A stretch of 7,118 nucleotides of DNA from DATGKD01 sp035294855. GTDB taxonomy: Bacteria; Actinomycetota; Acidimicrobiia; Acidimicrobiales; UBA8190. Every line of letters starts with the position of its first letter. Position 1 is the stretch's first letter. Below the pieces are notes generated by a model. The model had not been told where the DNA came from. It saw only the letters and a program-made list of their open reading frames with translations, and searched no databases. The DNA is taken from assembly GCA_035294855.1 (NCBI GenBank), contig DATGKD010000011.1, positions 1-7,118 on the forward strand. Direction: 5' to 3'. The translations under genes and the position numbers were made by a program. Below, one piece after another: positions 1 through 6,457 of the stretch.

Positions 1-269
1 ACGACAGCTTCAGCGCCGGACTGCTCGAGTACCCGCAGTACACGCGCCCGGCCACGTTCCGGGGCTGGGACGTCCCCGAGCTCCTGCTCACCGGCGACCA
101 CGGCCGGATCGCGCGGTGGCGACGTGCAGCGGCGCTGCGACGGACCCTCGCACGACGTCCCGACCTCATCGCCGAGCGCGGCGGGCTGTCCGAGTCCGAG
201 CTCCGGTTGCTCGAGGAATTTCCCGACGCCAACGGCGCGCCCGGCGCAGCCGGGCCTGGCGCCGGCTAG
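1..269 (+). CDS. trmD: tRNA (guanine-N1-)-methyltransferase TrmD, C-terminal part (5' end outside window)
   Basis: TrmD transfers a methyl group from S-adenosylmethionine to N1 of guanosine 37 in tRNAs whose anticodon is followed by G, which prevents +1 frameshifting. Only the last 88 codons are present, read from base 3 to the TAG at 267-269. The visible part opens with DSF, then GLLEYPQYTRPATFRGW, VPELLLTGDHG and IARWRR, the conserved C-terminal-domain signature of the family. From knowledge of the family, the Asp of the opening DSF is the likely catalytic base (Asp169 in E. coli numbering) and the GDHGRIARWRR helix contacts tRNA. After the usual RRPDLI end the protein has a roughly 30-residue tail (ERGGLSESELRLLEEFPDAN, then Gly/Ala/Pro-rich), somewhat longer than in E. 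coli. It lies 160 bases before rplS, the standard trmD-rplS order. The identification is secure; the catalytic N-terminal SPOUT fold lies outside the window. Confidence 0.96.
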   Translation, partial: DSFSAGLLEYPQYTRPATFRGWDVPELLLTGDHGRIARWRRAAALRRTLARRPDLIAERGGLSESELRLLEEFPDANGAPGAAGPGAG

Positions 270-429
270 GTCAGGGGCGCCGGCCCGGTACCCAGCGGCC
301 GAGGAGGCCCCGGTGCCGCGACTATCGTGACGGGCTCGGGCAGTCCCTGCCGGGCTCGGCCATCCGTGCCCTTTCGTTTCCGGCGGACCGCCCCTGCCGC
401 TCGGAGCCGGAGCCCTGAAGGGACGCGTC
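270..429 (+). promoter_or_regulatory. trmD-rplS intergenic region with possible rplS promoter and leader hairpin
   Basis: This 160-base gap is long for genes usually co-transcribed. It holds a TANNNT-type -10 candidate, TATCGT (323-328), with no recognisable -35 at 17-18 bases. A small perfect hairpin follows, GGCAG (339-343), TCC, CTGCC (347-351). The 9-base word CGGGCTCGG occurs at 331-339 and again at 351-359, flanking the hairpin. A Shine-Dalgarno sequence GAAGGGA (417-423) lies 6 bases before the rplS ATG. If transcription starts near 335, rplS has a leader of about 95 nt that begins with the hairpin. Leader-based autoregulation is common for ribosomal protein genes, but I cannot match this leader to a named motif, so the regulatory role is inference. 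Confidence 0.3.
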
Positions 430-780
430 ATGAACCCCACCGACATCGTCGACCGCGACAACCTCCGCGAGGACATCCCCGAGTTCCGGCCGGGCGACAC
501 CCTGAAGGTGCACGTGCGCGTGGTGGAGGGAAACCGGGAGCGCAACCAGGTCTTCCAGGGCCCCGTGATCCGTCGCCAGGGTGCCGGGGCGCGAGAGACC
601 TTCACCGTTCGCAAGGTGAGCTTCGGCGTGGGGGTCGAACGCACCTTTCCGGTGCACTCCCCGATCCTCGCCAAGGTGGAGGTGGTCACCCGGGGCGACG
701 TTCGCCGGGCGAAGCTCTATTACCTGCGAGGGCGGGTCGGAAAGGCGGCCAAGATCAAAGAGAAGCGAGCGGCTCGCTAG
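430..780 (+). CDS. rplS: 50S ribosomal protein L19
   Basis: L19 is a structural protein of the large ribosomal subunit that sits at the 30S-50S interface and contributes to intersubunit bridges. The product is 116 residues, the normal size. Diagnostic stretches are FRPGDTLKVHVRVVEGNRER (residues 19-38), VFQGPVIRRQG (41-51), ETFTVRKVSFGVGVERTFP (56-74, with the VGVER motif) and the C-terminal signature RRAKLYYLRGRVGKAAKIKE (92-111). The ATG at 430 is preceded by GAAGGGA with a 6-base spacer, and the N-terminus matches the family, so the start is firm. It follows trmD, as in most bacteria. Downstream the next gene is only 44 bases away and is DUF2469 rather than lepB, which usually follows rplS in Actinobacteria. 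It is probably co-transcribed with DUF2469 and yraN. Confidence 0.98.
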   Translation: MNPTDIVDRDNLREDIPEFRPGDTLKVHVRVVEGNRERNQVFQGPVIRRQGAGARETFTVRKVSFGVGVERTFPVHSPILAKVEVVTRGDVRRAKLYYLRGRVGKAAKIKEKRAAR

Positions 781-824
781 CGGCGCCCGGCGGCGCGGTC
801 CACACCGGGAGCGACCGGAGGACG

Positions 825-1118
825 ATGAGCGAAGAGGACCTCGAACGGTACGAGGCCGAGATCGAGCTGGCGCTCGTGCAGGAGTACCGCACCGTGCTCC
901 CGCTTTTCAAGTACGTGGTCGAGACCGAACGGCGCTTCTACCTGGCGAACGAGGTCAAGGTCTCGGTGCGCGACGGCTCGTCTCCGACGTGCGTCGAGGT
1001 GGAATTGAACGACGCATGGGTCTGGGACATGTACCGGCCCGCGCGCTTCGTCCCGCACGTGCAAGTTCTCACGTTCCGGGACGTCAACGTGGAGCGGTTG
1101 CCCGAGCGCGACCCCTGA
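825..1118 (+). CDS. DUF2469 family protein (actinobacterial conserved protein, Rv2901c-like)
   Basis: This is a 97-residue soluble protein of unknown function that belongs to the DUF2469 family, a conserved small protein largely restricted to Actinobacteria (Rv2901c in M. tuberculosis). The match rests on the family's highly conserved blocks: MSEEDLERYEAEIELALVQE at the start, YVVETERRFYLANEV (30-44), DAWVWDMYRPARFV (63-76) and VLTFRDVNVERLP (81-93). It is acidic at the N-terminus, with no signal peptide or membrane segment. The ATG at 825 is supported by the family N-terminus; GGAGG at 817-821 leaves only 3 bases before the ATG, which is unusually short. It lies 44 bases after rplS and 11 bases before yraN, which suggests one operon. 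In M. tuberculosis the same family gene follows rnhB and precedes fdhF/fdhD and the yraN homologue; rnhB is missing here. The biochemical role is not known, and position alone does not reveal it. Confidence 0.95.
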   Translation: MSEEDLERYEAEIELALVQEYRTVLPLFKYVVETERRFYLANEVKVSVRDGSSPTCVEVELNDAWVWDMYRPARFVPHVQVLTFRDVNVERLPERDP

Positions 1119-1129
1119 CGGCGCGCTCG

Positions 1130-1510
1130 GTGGACCCGATCGCCCGGCGGGACTTGTGCGTCCGGGGCGAGGAGGCCGTCGCCGCCTGGTACCGACGGGC
1201 CGACTACTCGGTCGTCGCCCGGAACTGGCGCTGCCGCGAAGGGGAGATCGACATCGTGGCGATCAGCCCCGACGGGCGGGTGGTCGTGTTCTGCGAGGTG
1301 AAGACGCGGGCATCCACGCGTTTCGGGACCGCTTTCGAGGCCGTGACGGCCGCGAAGCAGCGCAGGCTCCGCCGCCTCGGCGGCCGCTGGCTCGCGCATC
1401 GGCGGCAGAACGGTGGCGCCGGTTATGCGGAGGTCCGCTTCGACGTGGCGGCGGTCACGGTCCCGCGCCGGGGCGACCTGGAGCTCCACGTGCTCGAAGG
1501 GGCGTTCTGA
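1130..1510 (+). CDS. yraN: YraN / UPF0102 family predicted endonuclease-fold protein
   Basis: This is a 126-residue protein of the UPF0102 (YraN) family, which adopts a restriction-endonuclease-like, Holliday-junction-resolvase-type fold. The cellular substrate is not established. The family signature is intact: RGEEAVAAWYRRADYSVVARNW (residues 12-33), CREGEIDIVA (35-44) and VVVFCEVKTR (51-60). D41, E56 and K58 form the D...ExK pattern of PD-(D/E)xK nucleases, so a catalytic role is plausible. A C-terminal VRFDVAAV strand (102-109) also matches. The GTG at 1130 is chosen because it gives a family-length N-terminus starting shortly before the RGEE motif; upstream in-frame sequence overlaps DUF2469 and does not look like YraN. 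I see no good Shine-Dalgarno sequence, so translation may be coupled to DUF2469, whose stop is 11 bases upstream. In actinobacteria yraN is normally followed by comM and dprA; here comM lies 5.5 kb away beyond inserted genes. Confidence 0.94.
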   Translation: MDPIARRDLCVRGEEAVAAWYRRADYSVVARNWRCREGEIDIVAISPDGRVVVFCEVKTRASTRFGTAFEAVTAAKQRRLRRLGGRWLAHRRQNGGAGYAEVRFDVAAVTVPRRGDLELHVLEGAF

Positions 1511-1539
1511 CGCCGGTGCGGCGTCGGCGGCGACCTCGG

Positions 1540-1554
1540 TAGGGTTTCGCCGTG
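1540..1554 (+). promoter_or_regulatory. Putative leaderless promoter -10 box for the enoyl-CoA hydratase-family gene
   Basis: TAGGGT at 1540-1545 matches the actinobacterial -10 consensus TANNNT. It is followed by exactly 6 bases (TTCGCC) and then the GTG start at 1552. No Shine-Dalgarno sequence lies in the usual window. In Actinobacteria this spacing is typical of leaderless mRNAs, whose first transcribed base is the start codon. The -10 match and spacing are seen directly; leaderless translation is inferred. Confidence 0.5.
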
Positions 1555-2340
1555 CCGACCGAGACGATCATCATCGAGCGCGCCAGCGGCGTCGTGACCG
1601 TGACGCTCAACCGACCCGAGCGCAAGAACGCCGGGAACGGGCTCATGTGGCAGGAGCTCTCCGACGCCTTCTCGGAGATCGCGTCACGACGCGAGGACCG
1701 CGTGCTCGTGCTCACCGGCGCGGGCGGCGCTTTCTGCTCGGGCGCGGACATCACCGACCCGAAGGGCGTGAGCGGCAATCCCGACGACCCGCACCTCGTC
1801 CGCATGCGTTTCTTCGGGCGCGTCATGTTGGCGTTGCACGACATCCCGAAGCCCACGATCGCCAAGGTTCGGGGGATCGCCGCCGGGGCGGGCATGAGCA
1901 TGGCCCTCGGATGCGACCTCATCGTGGCGTCGGACAACGCCCGTTTCTCCGAGATCTTCGCCAAGCGGGGCCTGTCGGTCGACGGCGGCTCGTCGTGGCT
2001 GTTGCCCCGAATGATCGGCCTGCATCGGGCCAAGGAGATCGCGTATTTCGCGGACATCCTCTCCGCCGAGGAAGCCGCCGGGTACGGCATCGTCAACCGT
2101 GTGGTCGCGGACGCCGAGCTCGACGGCTTCGTCGACGATTGGGCGGGTCGGCTGGCGAAGACCCCGCCGGTGGCCATCTCGATGACGAAGGCACTGCTCG
2201 ACAACAGCATGTCGGTCACGATGGCGGAGGCACTCGAGGACGAGGCGCGGTGCCAGACCGTCAACTTCTACAGCGAGGACACGGCGGAGGCGATGCGGGC
2301 GTTCGTGGAGAAGCGCGAGCCCGAATTCAAGGGGCGCTGA
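1552..2340 (+). CDS. Enoyl-CoA hydratase/isomerase (crotonase) family protein lacking both classical catalytic glutamates
   Basis: This is a 262-residue cytosolic crotonase-superfamily protein of normal length that acts on a CoA thioester. Hallmarks in order: VTLNRPERKNAGN (17-29), the first oxyanion-hole segment FCSGADIT (61-68), the second GIAAGAG (108-114), MALGCDLIVAS (117-127), GLSVDGGSSWLLPRMIG (140-156) and the C-terminal SAEEAAGYGIVNRVV (171-185). Aligned by eye with rat mitochondrial enoyl-CoA hydratase, the position of Glu144 is Ser116 and that of Glu164 is Phe136, so neither hydratase acid is present. An acidic residue, Asp144 in SVDGG, sits where PaaG-type isomerases carry a similar LxPDxGG motif. 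It is therefore better read as an isomerase-like or other acyl-CoA enzyme than as a true hydratase; the substrate is unknown. The GTG at 1552 fits the family N-terminus and a leaderless promoter. It stands 41 bases after yraN and 80 before the aquaporin gene. Confidence 0.93.
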   Translation: MPTETIIIERASGVVTVTLNRPERKNAGNGLMWQELSDAFSEIASRREDRVLVLTGAGGAFCSGADITDPKGVSGNPDDPHLVRMRFFGRVMLALHDIPKPTIAKVRGIAAGAGMSMALGCDLIVASDNARFSEIFAKRGLSVDGGSSWLLPRMIGLHRAKEIAYFADILSAEEAAGYGIVNRVVADAELDGFVDDWAGRLAKTPPVAISMTKALLDNSMSVTMAEALEDEARCQTVNFYSEDTAEAMRAFVEKREPEFKGR

Positions 2341-2388
2341 TCGAGGGGCGGCCTCACCCTGGTCCGCGCCCGCCCTCACGTGCCCGGT

Positions 2389-2411
2389 TAGTGTTGTGGC
2401 CGCCCAGGAGG
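2389..2411 (+). promoter_or_regulatory. Possible -10 box and Shine-Dalgarno sequence for the aquaporin gene
   Basis: TAGTGT (2389-2394) fits TANNNT, and AGGAGG (2406-2411), a strong Shine-Dalgarno sequence, lies 9 bases before the TTG at 2421. In-frame GTG (2391) and TTG (2394) codons upstream would place the Shine-Dalgarno sequence inside the coding region, so the TTG at 2421 is the preferred start. No -35 element is recognisable, so the promoter part is weak and the ribosome-binding site firm. Confidence 0.45.
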
Positions 2412-2420
2412 TTCGACAGG

Positions 2421-3179
2421 TTGCCCCGCAAGCTTCTGGCTGAGTTCTTCGGCACCGCGGTGCTCGTCTTCTTCGCCTGCGGTGTCGCCACGATGTCGTT
2501 CGGATCCGGCTTCGGGTTGGCCAGGAGCGGTGGGGGCCTCGTCGCCGGCGTGGTGGCCACGGCGCTGGCGTTCGGCCTGGTACTGCTGGCCCTGGTCTAC
2601 GTCCTGGGCCCGATCTCGGGTTGCCATGTCAACCCGGCGGTGACGATCGGGGCTGTGGTCCGGGGCCGGATCGATCCGATCGAGGCCGTGGGCTACGTCG
2701 CCGCACAGTTCGTGGGAGGCATCGCCGGTGCCCTGCTGCTCTGGGGGGTGTTCGCCAACTCGCCCTTCTACCGGCGCCGCGTCACCGGTCTGGGTGCCGA
2801 CGGCTACGGCAACGCGTCGATGCTCCACCTGAGCGGCGGCGGCGCCTTCCTCGTCGAGGTCATCTTGACCGCGGTGTTCGTCTTCGTGATCTTGGCGGTG
2901 ACTTCCCGGTTGGCCAATGCCGCCCTGGCGGGCGTGGTCATCGGCTTGACGCTGACATTCGTCCATCTCGTCGGCATCCCGCTCACGGGCACGTCGGTCA
3001 ACCCGGCGCGCAGCCTCGGGCCCGCTCTCGTCGTCGGCGGAACCGCCCTCTCCCAGGTCTGGCTGTTCCTGGCCGCGCCCGCCGTGGGCGCCGTGGTGGC
3101 GGCCGGCCTGCACTGGCTCATCTACCCCGAGCCGGCGCCCGCTCCGGTCGAAACGCTGAGTCCCAACCCGACCGCCTGA
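2421..3179 (+). CDS. aqpZ: Aquaporin (MIP family, AqpZ-like water channel)
   Basis: This is a 252-residue inner-membrane channel of the major intrinsic protein family. Six hydrophobic segments are visible at about residues 5-25, 40-62, 88-111, 141-160, 165-184 and 207-233, plus the two re-entrant half-helices carrying NPA motifs, HVNPAVT (69-75) and SVNPARS (192-198). The selectivity-filter residues that define AqpZ line up by motif: Phe51 (TALAFGL), His182 (FVHLVGIP), Thr191 (GTSVNP) and Arg197 (NPAR). This F/H/T/R set predicts a water-selective pore rather than a glycerol facilitator, which usually has Gly and Phe at two of these places. Cys68 lies just before the first NPA motif and might make the pore mercury-sensitive. 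A Pro-rich tail (PEPAPAPVETLSPNPTA) extends the C-terminus beyond E. coli AqpZ. The TTG start is supported by AGGAGG 9 bases upstream and by the family N-terminus LLAEFFGT. The ABC operon converges from downstream. Confidence 0.94.
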   Translation: MPRKLLAEFFGTAVLVFFACGVATMSFGSGFGLARSGGGLVAGVVATALAFGLVLLALVYVLGPISGCHVNPAVTIGAVVRGRIDPIEAVGYVAAQFVGGIAGALLLWGVFANSPFYRRRVTGLGADGYGNASMLHLSGGGAFLVEVILTAVFVFVILAVTSRLANAALAGVVIGLTLTFVHLVGIPLTGTSVNPARSLGPALVVGGTALSQVWLFLAAPAVGAVVAAGLHWLIYPEPAPAPVETLSPNPTA

Positions 3180-3348
3180 ACCGCTGTCGTCGGCGAACGG
3201 CCGGTGCCGCCGATCCCGCCCTCACGGACCCTCGTTCCCCGCCTGGCGTGGCCGGCACCGACGAGGCCGTCCAGTTACGCAGCGCCGATCGCCGGGAGCG
3301 GGTGCGTGAACCCGAGCAGGCACGTCGCGGTTCCGGTCATGGCGGTCG
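3180..3348. other. Intergenic gap between convergent aquaporin and ABC permease genes
   Basis: This 169-base gap lies between two genes that end facing each other, where a two-way terminator would be expected. I see no classic GC hairpin with a T tract on either strand. The only long-range inverted repeat noticed is CGGTGCCG (3202-3209) with CGGCACCG (3253-3260), an 8-base perfect match 43 bases apart, which is weak as a terminator. No coding sequence is credible. Confidence 0.35.
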
Positions 3349-5739
3349 TCAGCCGTACCGGATGGCGTCGCCCGGGCGGAGTCGAGTCGCCCGCCGCAGC
3401 GGCGCGATCACCACGAGCACGGCAAGGACGACCGTACCGACGAAGGCGACGGCCAGGTTCCTGAGCGTGTACGGCGCAGGAAGCTGGCCACCGGCGACGT
3501 GGAGGACCAACCACTGCAAGGCCTTGGCGATGCCCCACCCCAACGGGATCGCCACGGCGAAGCCGATCAAGGCCAAGGTGATGGTCTCGGTGCGGAAGAT
3601 GCGACGAAGGTCGCGAGCCCTGGCCCCGAGACAACGCAGCACTCCGATTTCTCGCGTCCGCTCGATGATGCTCATCGTGAGCGCGTTGACGAGACCGAGC
3701 ATGCCGATGGCGACGATGAGCAACCCGATGCCCTCCACGACGACGAGCATGCTGTCGGCCGTCGCCTTGTCGGTGGCCCGGCCCGCGTACATGACCTGCG
3801 AGCGGCTGGGATGACCTGACCGGGCCAGCACGTTCTCGAGCCGGGCGGCGAGGGCGTCGATCGACGAGTGCCTCTTGTCCGCGGTGCGGACGAAGAGGGA
3901 GTTGGCCACGCCCGGACGTCCCGTCGCCCGTTGCAGAGCGGTCAGCGTCGTATAGAGGTTGTACCCGTTGTTGGCCTGGCTCCCCCCGACACCGACGACC
4001 GCGAAGGTGACGGGCCCACCGGCGCTCGCGAGGGTGAGCCTCGAGCCGGGGTGCAGGTCCCAGCGCCGGGCGACGGCAGAGCCGACAATGGCGACATTGG
4101 CTCCGCTGGCCTCGTCTCGCGCGTTCACCCAGCGACCGGCGGCAAGGGGCTCGCGGATGAACGTGTGCGCCGGGACTCCGAGGCCGTAGAGCGTCTGGCC
4201 CTTGTAGGCCAGCTGCGACCAGTCGGCTGCCTCGACTCCGGCGACACCGGGCTGGGTGCGGATCTGGTTCACCACCGCCGGACTGAACCAGTTGCCGCCC
4301 TGCTGGGCTGACATGGTGATGTCGTAGGCGAGAACGTTCCAGGATTGGTCGGTTGTCTCCGACACCGCCAGCGTCAGCGAGAGCAGACCGAGCAGCGTGG
4401 CGACCGCCAACGCGATCTGGACGATGGTGGTGACGCTGCGCCCCTTCTGACGGACGACGTTGCGCACCCCGATGCGCACCGGCGGGGGCAGGGCGCCGGA
4501 TCGAAGCACGGCACGGTCGAGGGTGCTACCGCCGAACGCCGCGACCGTGCCTTCGCTGGCCAGGGCGTCGTGAACAGGAGTGTGCAGCACGCGCCGCAGC
4601 GTGGGCCAGGCCGTGAGCATCGTGCCGGCCAGGCCGGCCACCGCTCCGATTCCCACGATGGGCCAATCGACCGCGAATCCGGGGCTGATCCCGAAGACCA
4701 TGCGTGCGAAGACCTTGAGCATCAGGAAGGCCAGTCCGACGCCCAACGCCGATCCCACGATGCTGCCGAGAATCCCGAGGATCGCCGCCGTGCGCAGGTA
4801 GCTGTTGCGCACGGCGCGCCCGCTCGCCCCGATGCAGCGCATCACGCCGATCTCACGGGACTGCTCGGCTACGAGGGTGCGGATGGTGTTGGCCAGAAGC
4901 AGTGCCGCGGAGATCACGGCCAGGACGATGAGGATGTCGAGGATCTTGGCCCTGGCGCCGAACACGGCTTTGAGGGGAAAGTCGCCCGGGGAGCGGAGCG
5001 TGGGCACGTTCGAGAAGGCGGTGGGGGTCGGTTGGTGGGCCAGGAACGAGCGCACGGCCGTCACGGTCGCCTGAGCGGCCGCGGTGCGGGTGTCGAGGAG
5101 CCGCAACTCGAGGAGGTTGTAACCCCTGAACCCGCCGAGGTTCTGCACCGTCGCCTGGTTGGCGTAGAGGACGAGATCCCCGCTGAGCGTGTCCTGGTCG
5201 AAGGCCATCGCTCTGGCGGAGCCGGAGACGGGCAGCAAGCGGTAAGTGCCGTCTGCACCCAGGACCCTGAGCGTGTCCCCGGCCACGGCGTGGGTGATGC
5301 CGGACATCGCGTCGCGCACGTCGACGAGGACCGCGCCTGTCCCGGGTCGGCTGGTGCTGATGACCTGATCGACGGGCTGGTCGGCGAAGTTGGCCACGCC
5401 CCAGACCTCGGCGGCGACCCGTTTGGTGCCGATGAGCGCCCTCGTGGTGAACACACTGCGGGCGCTCAGCGCGCTCACGTTGGGCAGCTTGTCCAGCGCG
5501 GCGAGCTGGGCGCGGGAGAGCGAGGCGTACTGGATCGGGATGGAGACGTCGTACAGATGAGCCCGCGCCACCTCCGCGGCCATGGCCCTGTTGACGAGCG
5601 AGGGGATCGCCACGATGCCGAAGCTGGCCACGGCCAGAGCGAGCGTGAGGACGGTCAACACCGCCCGGACCGGACGACGCCCCAGGTCGGTCCAGGACTT
5701 GCGGGAGAGAGCGCTCGCTACATGGTCAGGCCGCTTCAT
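3349..5739 (-). CDS. ABC transporter permease with two FtsX domains (MacB/LolCE-like, type VII fold)
   Basis: This is a 796-residue membrane subunit of a mechanotransmission-type (type VII) ABC system. An N-terminal TM helix (about 24-46) is followed by an extracytoplasmic domain (50-262) and an FtsX core of three TMs (265-287, 315-341, 361-380). A fifth TM (434-460) starts the second half, followed by another extracytoplasmic domain (465-660) and a second three-TM FtsX core (664-692, 716-745, 759-783). That makes eight TMs and an internal duplication. The clearest sign of it is the repeated coupling motif after the first core TM, SREIGVMRCIGA (294-305) and TREIGVLRCLGA (695-706). The ATG at 5739 lies within the ATPase gene, 14 bases before its end, which implies translational coupling; GGTGG-type pairing upstream is weak. 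Such proteins export or extract lipids, lipoproteins or peptides, or gate cell-wall hydrolases. The substrate cannot be told here, and no membrane-fusion or two-component partner is adjacent. Confidence 0.95.
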   Translation of the reverse strand: MKRPDHVASALSRKSWTDLGRRPVRAVLTVLTLALAVASFGIVAIPSLVNRAMAAEVARAHLYDVSIPIQYASLSRAQLAALDKLPNVSALSARSVFTTRALIGTKRVAAEVWGVANFADQPVDQVISTSRPGTGAVLVDVRDAMSGITHAVAGDTLRVLGADGTYRLLPVSGSARAMAFDQDTLSGDLVLYANQATVQNLGGFRGYNLLELRLLDTRTAAAQATVTAVRSFLAHQPTPTAFSNVPTLRSPGDFPLKAVFGARAKILDILIVLAVISAALLLANTIRTLVAEQSREIGVMRCIGASGRAVRNSYLRTAAILGILGSIVGSALGVGLAFLMLKVFARMVFGISPGFAVDWPIVGIGAVAGLAGTMLTAWPTLRRVLHTPVHDALASEGTVAAFGGSTLDRAVLRSGALPPPVRIGVRNVVRQKGRSVTTIVQIALAVATLLGLLSLTLAVSETTDQSWNVLAYDITMSAQQGGNWFSPAVVNQIRTQPGVAGVEAADWSQLAYKGQTLYGLGVPAHTFIREPLAAGRWVNARDEASGANVAIVGSAVARRWDLHPGSRLTLASAGGPVTFAVVGVGGSQANNGYNLYTTLTALQRATGRPGVANSLFVRTADKRHSSIDALAARLENVLARSGHPSRSQVMYAGRATDKATADSMLVVVEGIGLLIVAIGMLGLVNALTMSIIERTREIGVLRCLGARARDLRRIFRTETITLALIGFAVAIPLGWGIAKALQWLVLHVAGGQLPAPYTLRNLAVAFVGTVVLAVLVVIAPLRRATRLRPGDAIRYG

Positions 5740-6457
5740 CCGCCACCACCCGCCCGTCCTTGATCGTGACGATCCTCCGAGCTCGGGCGGCGATCGTCAT
5801 GTCGTGGGTGACATAGAGGACGGTGGTGCCGGCGGCGTTCAAGCCGGCCAAGAGGTCCAGCATGGCGCCACCGGTCTCGCTGTCGAGGTTCCCTGTCGGT
5901 TCGTCGCCCACGACGAGCTGCGGGTCGCACGCCAGACAACGGGCGATCGCGACCCGCTGCTGCTCGCCTCCGGAGAGCTCGAGGGGGAGGTGGTTGCCCT
6001 TGGCGCCGAGCCCGACGGCCTCGAGATGTCGCTCGGCACGCTCCCAGCGTTCGGAGGGCTTCCAGCGTCTGACGAAGTCCATCGGCAAGGCGGCATTCTC
6101 GAGGGCCGTCAGGGTCGGCAGGAGCTGGAAGAACTGGAACACGATCCCGACCGTCTCGCCGCGCCAGCGGGCCATCTGTTCCTCGCTCATGGAGTTCAGA
6201 TGGGCTCCCGCCACGATCACCTCACCGGCGGTCGGACGGTCGATACCGGTGATCATGTTGAGGATGGTCGTCTTGCCGCTCCCCGACGGTCCGACGACTG
6301 CGACCATCTCCCCCGGCCCGATGACCAGATCGACCCCCCGCAGCGCAGCGAACTCCAGCTTGCCCGTGCGGTAGATCTTCTCGACGCCCCGCATCTCGAC
6401 GAGCGCCTGCTTCGCACCTCTCGCCGGCTGTGCCTCCTGTTCGACGAGCGTGGTCAT
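5726..6457 (-). CDS. ABC transporter ATP-binding protein (LolD/MacB-type)
   Basis: This is a 243-residue cytoplasmic ATPase that powers the FtsX-type permease encoded directly downstream. All nucleotide-binding motifs are intact: Walker A GPSGSGKT (56-63), Q-loop Gln108 in VFQFFQLLPTLTALEN, signature LSGGEQQR (161-168), Walker B LVVGDEP (181-187) with Glu186 as catalytic base, D-loop NLDS (190-193) and H-loop His218 in VTHD. The DEPTGNLD and FQLLPTLTALEN segments are typical of the MacB/LolD/FtsE group. An unusual detail is Gly184 immediately before the Walker B Asp, where Ala is more common. The ATG at 6457 has GAGGTG (complement of 6465-6470) 7 bases upstream, a good start. It is the first gene of a two-gene operon. 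The 528 bases upstream are non-coding, shared with divergent comM, and must contain the operon promoter, which I could not pin down. Confidence 0.96.
   Translation of the reverse strand: MTTLVEQEAQPARGAKQALVEMRGVEKIYRTGKLEFAALRGVDLVIGPGEMVAVVGPSGSGKTTILNMITGIDRPTAGEVIVAGAHLNSMSEEQMARWRGETVGIVFQFFQLLPTLTALENAALPMDFVRRWKPSERWERAERHLEAVGLGAKGNHLPLELSGGEQQRVAIARCLACDPQLVVGDEPTGNLDSETGGAMLDLLAGLNAAGTTVLYVTHDMTIAARARRIVTIKDGRVVADEAA

Noticed and set aside
2343..2380. GAGGGGCGG and CCCGCCCTC after the enoyl-CoA hydratase-family gene as a terminator stem
   Set aside because: Beyond the outer GAGGG/CCCTC pairs the arms mismatch, and there is no T tract.
2388..3113. 241-codon - strand frame opposite the aquaporin gene
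   Set aside because: It is composed mostly of Asp, Gln, Arg, His and Gly, with no motif; the aquaporin on the + strand has every family hallmark.
3180..3348. Rho-independent terminator between the convergent genes
   Set aside because: The only inverted repeat (3202-3209 with 3253-3260) has a 43-base loop and no adjacent T or A tract, so it does not meet the usual pattern.
2621..3814. 397-codon + frame overlapping the aquaporin gene, the gap and the permease 3' end
   Set aside because: It crosses two real genes in another frame and on the other strand, is extremely Arg-rich and matches no family.
4345..5763. 472-codon open frame on the + strand, antisense to the ABC permease
   Set aside because: The opposite strand encodes a clear FtsX permease with conserved motifs. 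The antisense product is rich in Gly, Asp, His, Arg and Glu with no domain or hydrophobic core, as expected for an antisense shadow in GC-rich DNA.
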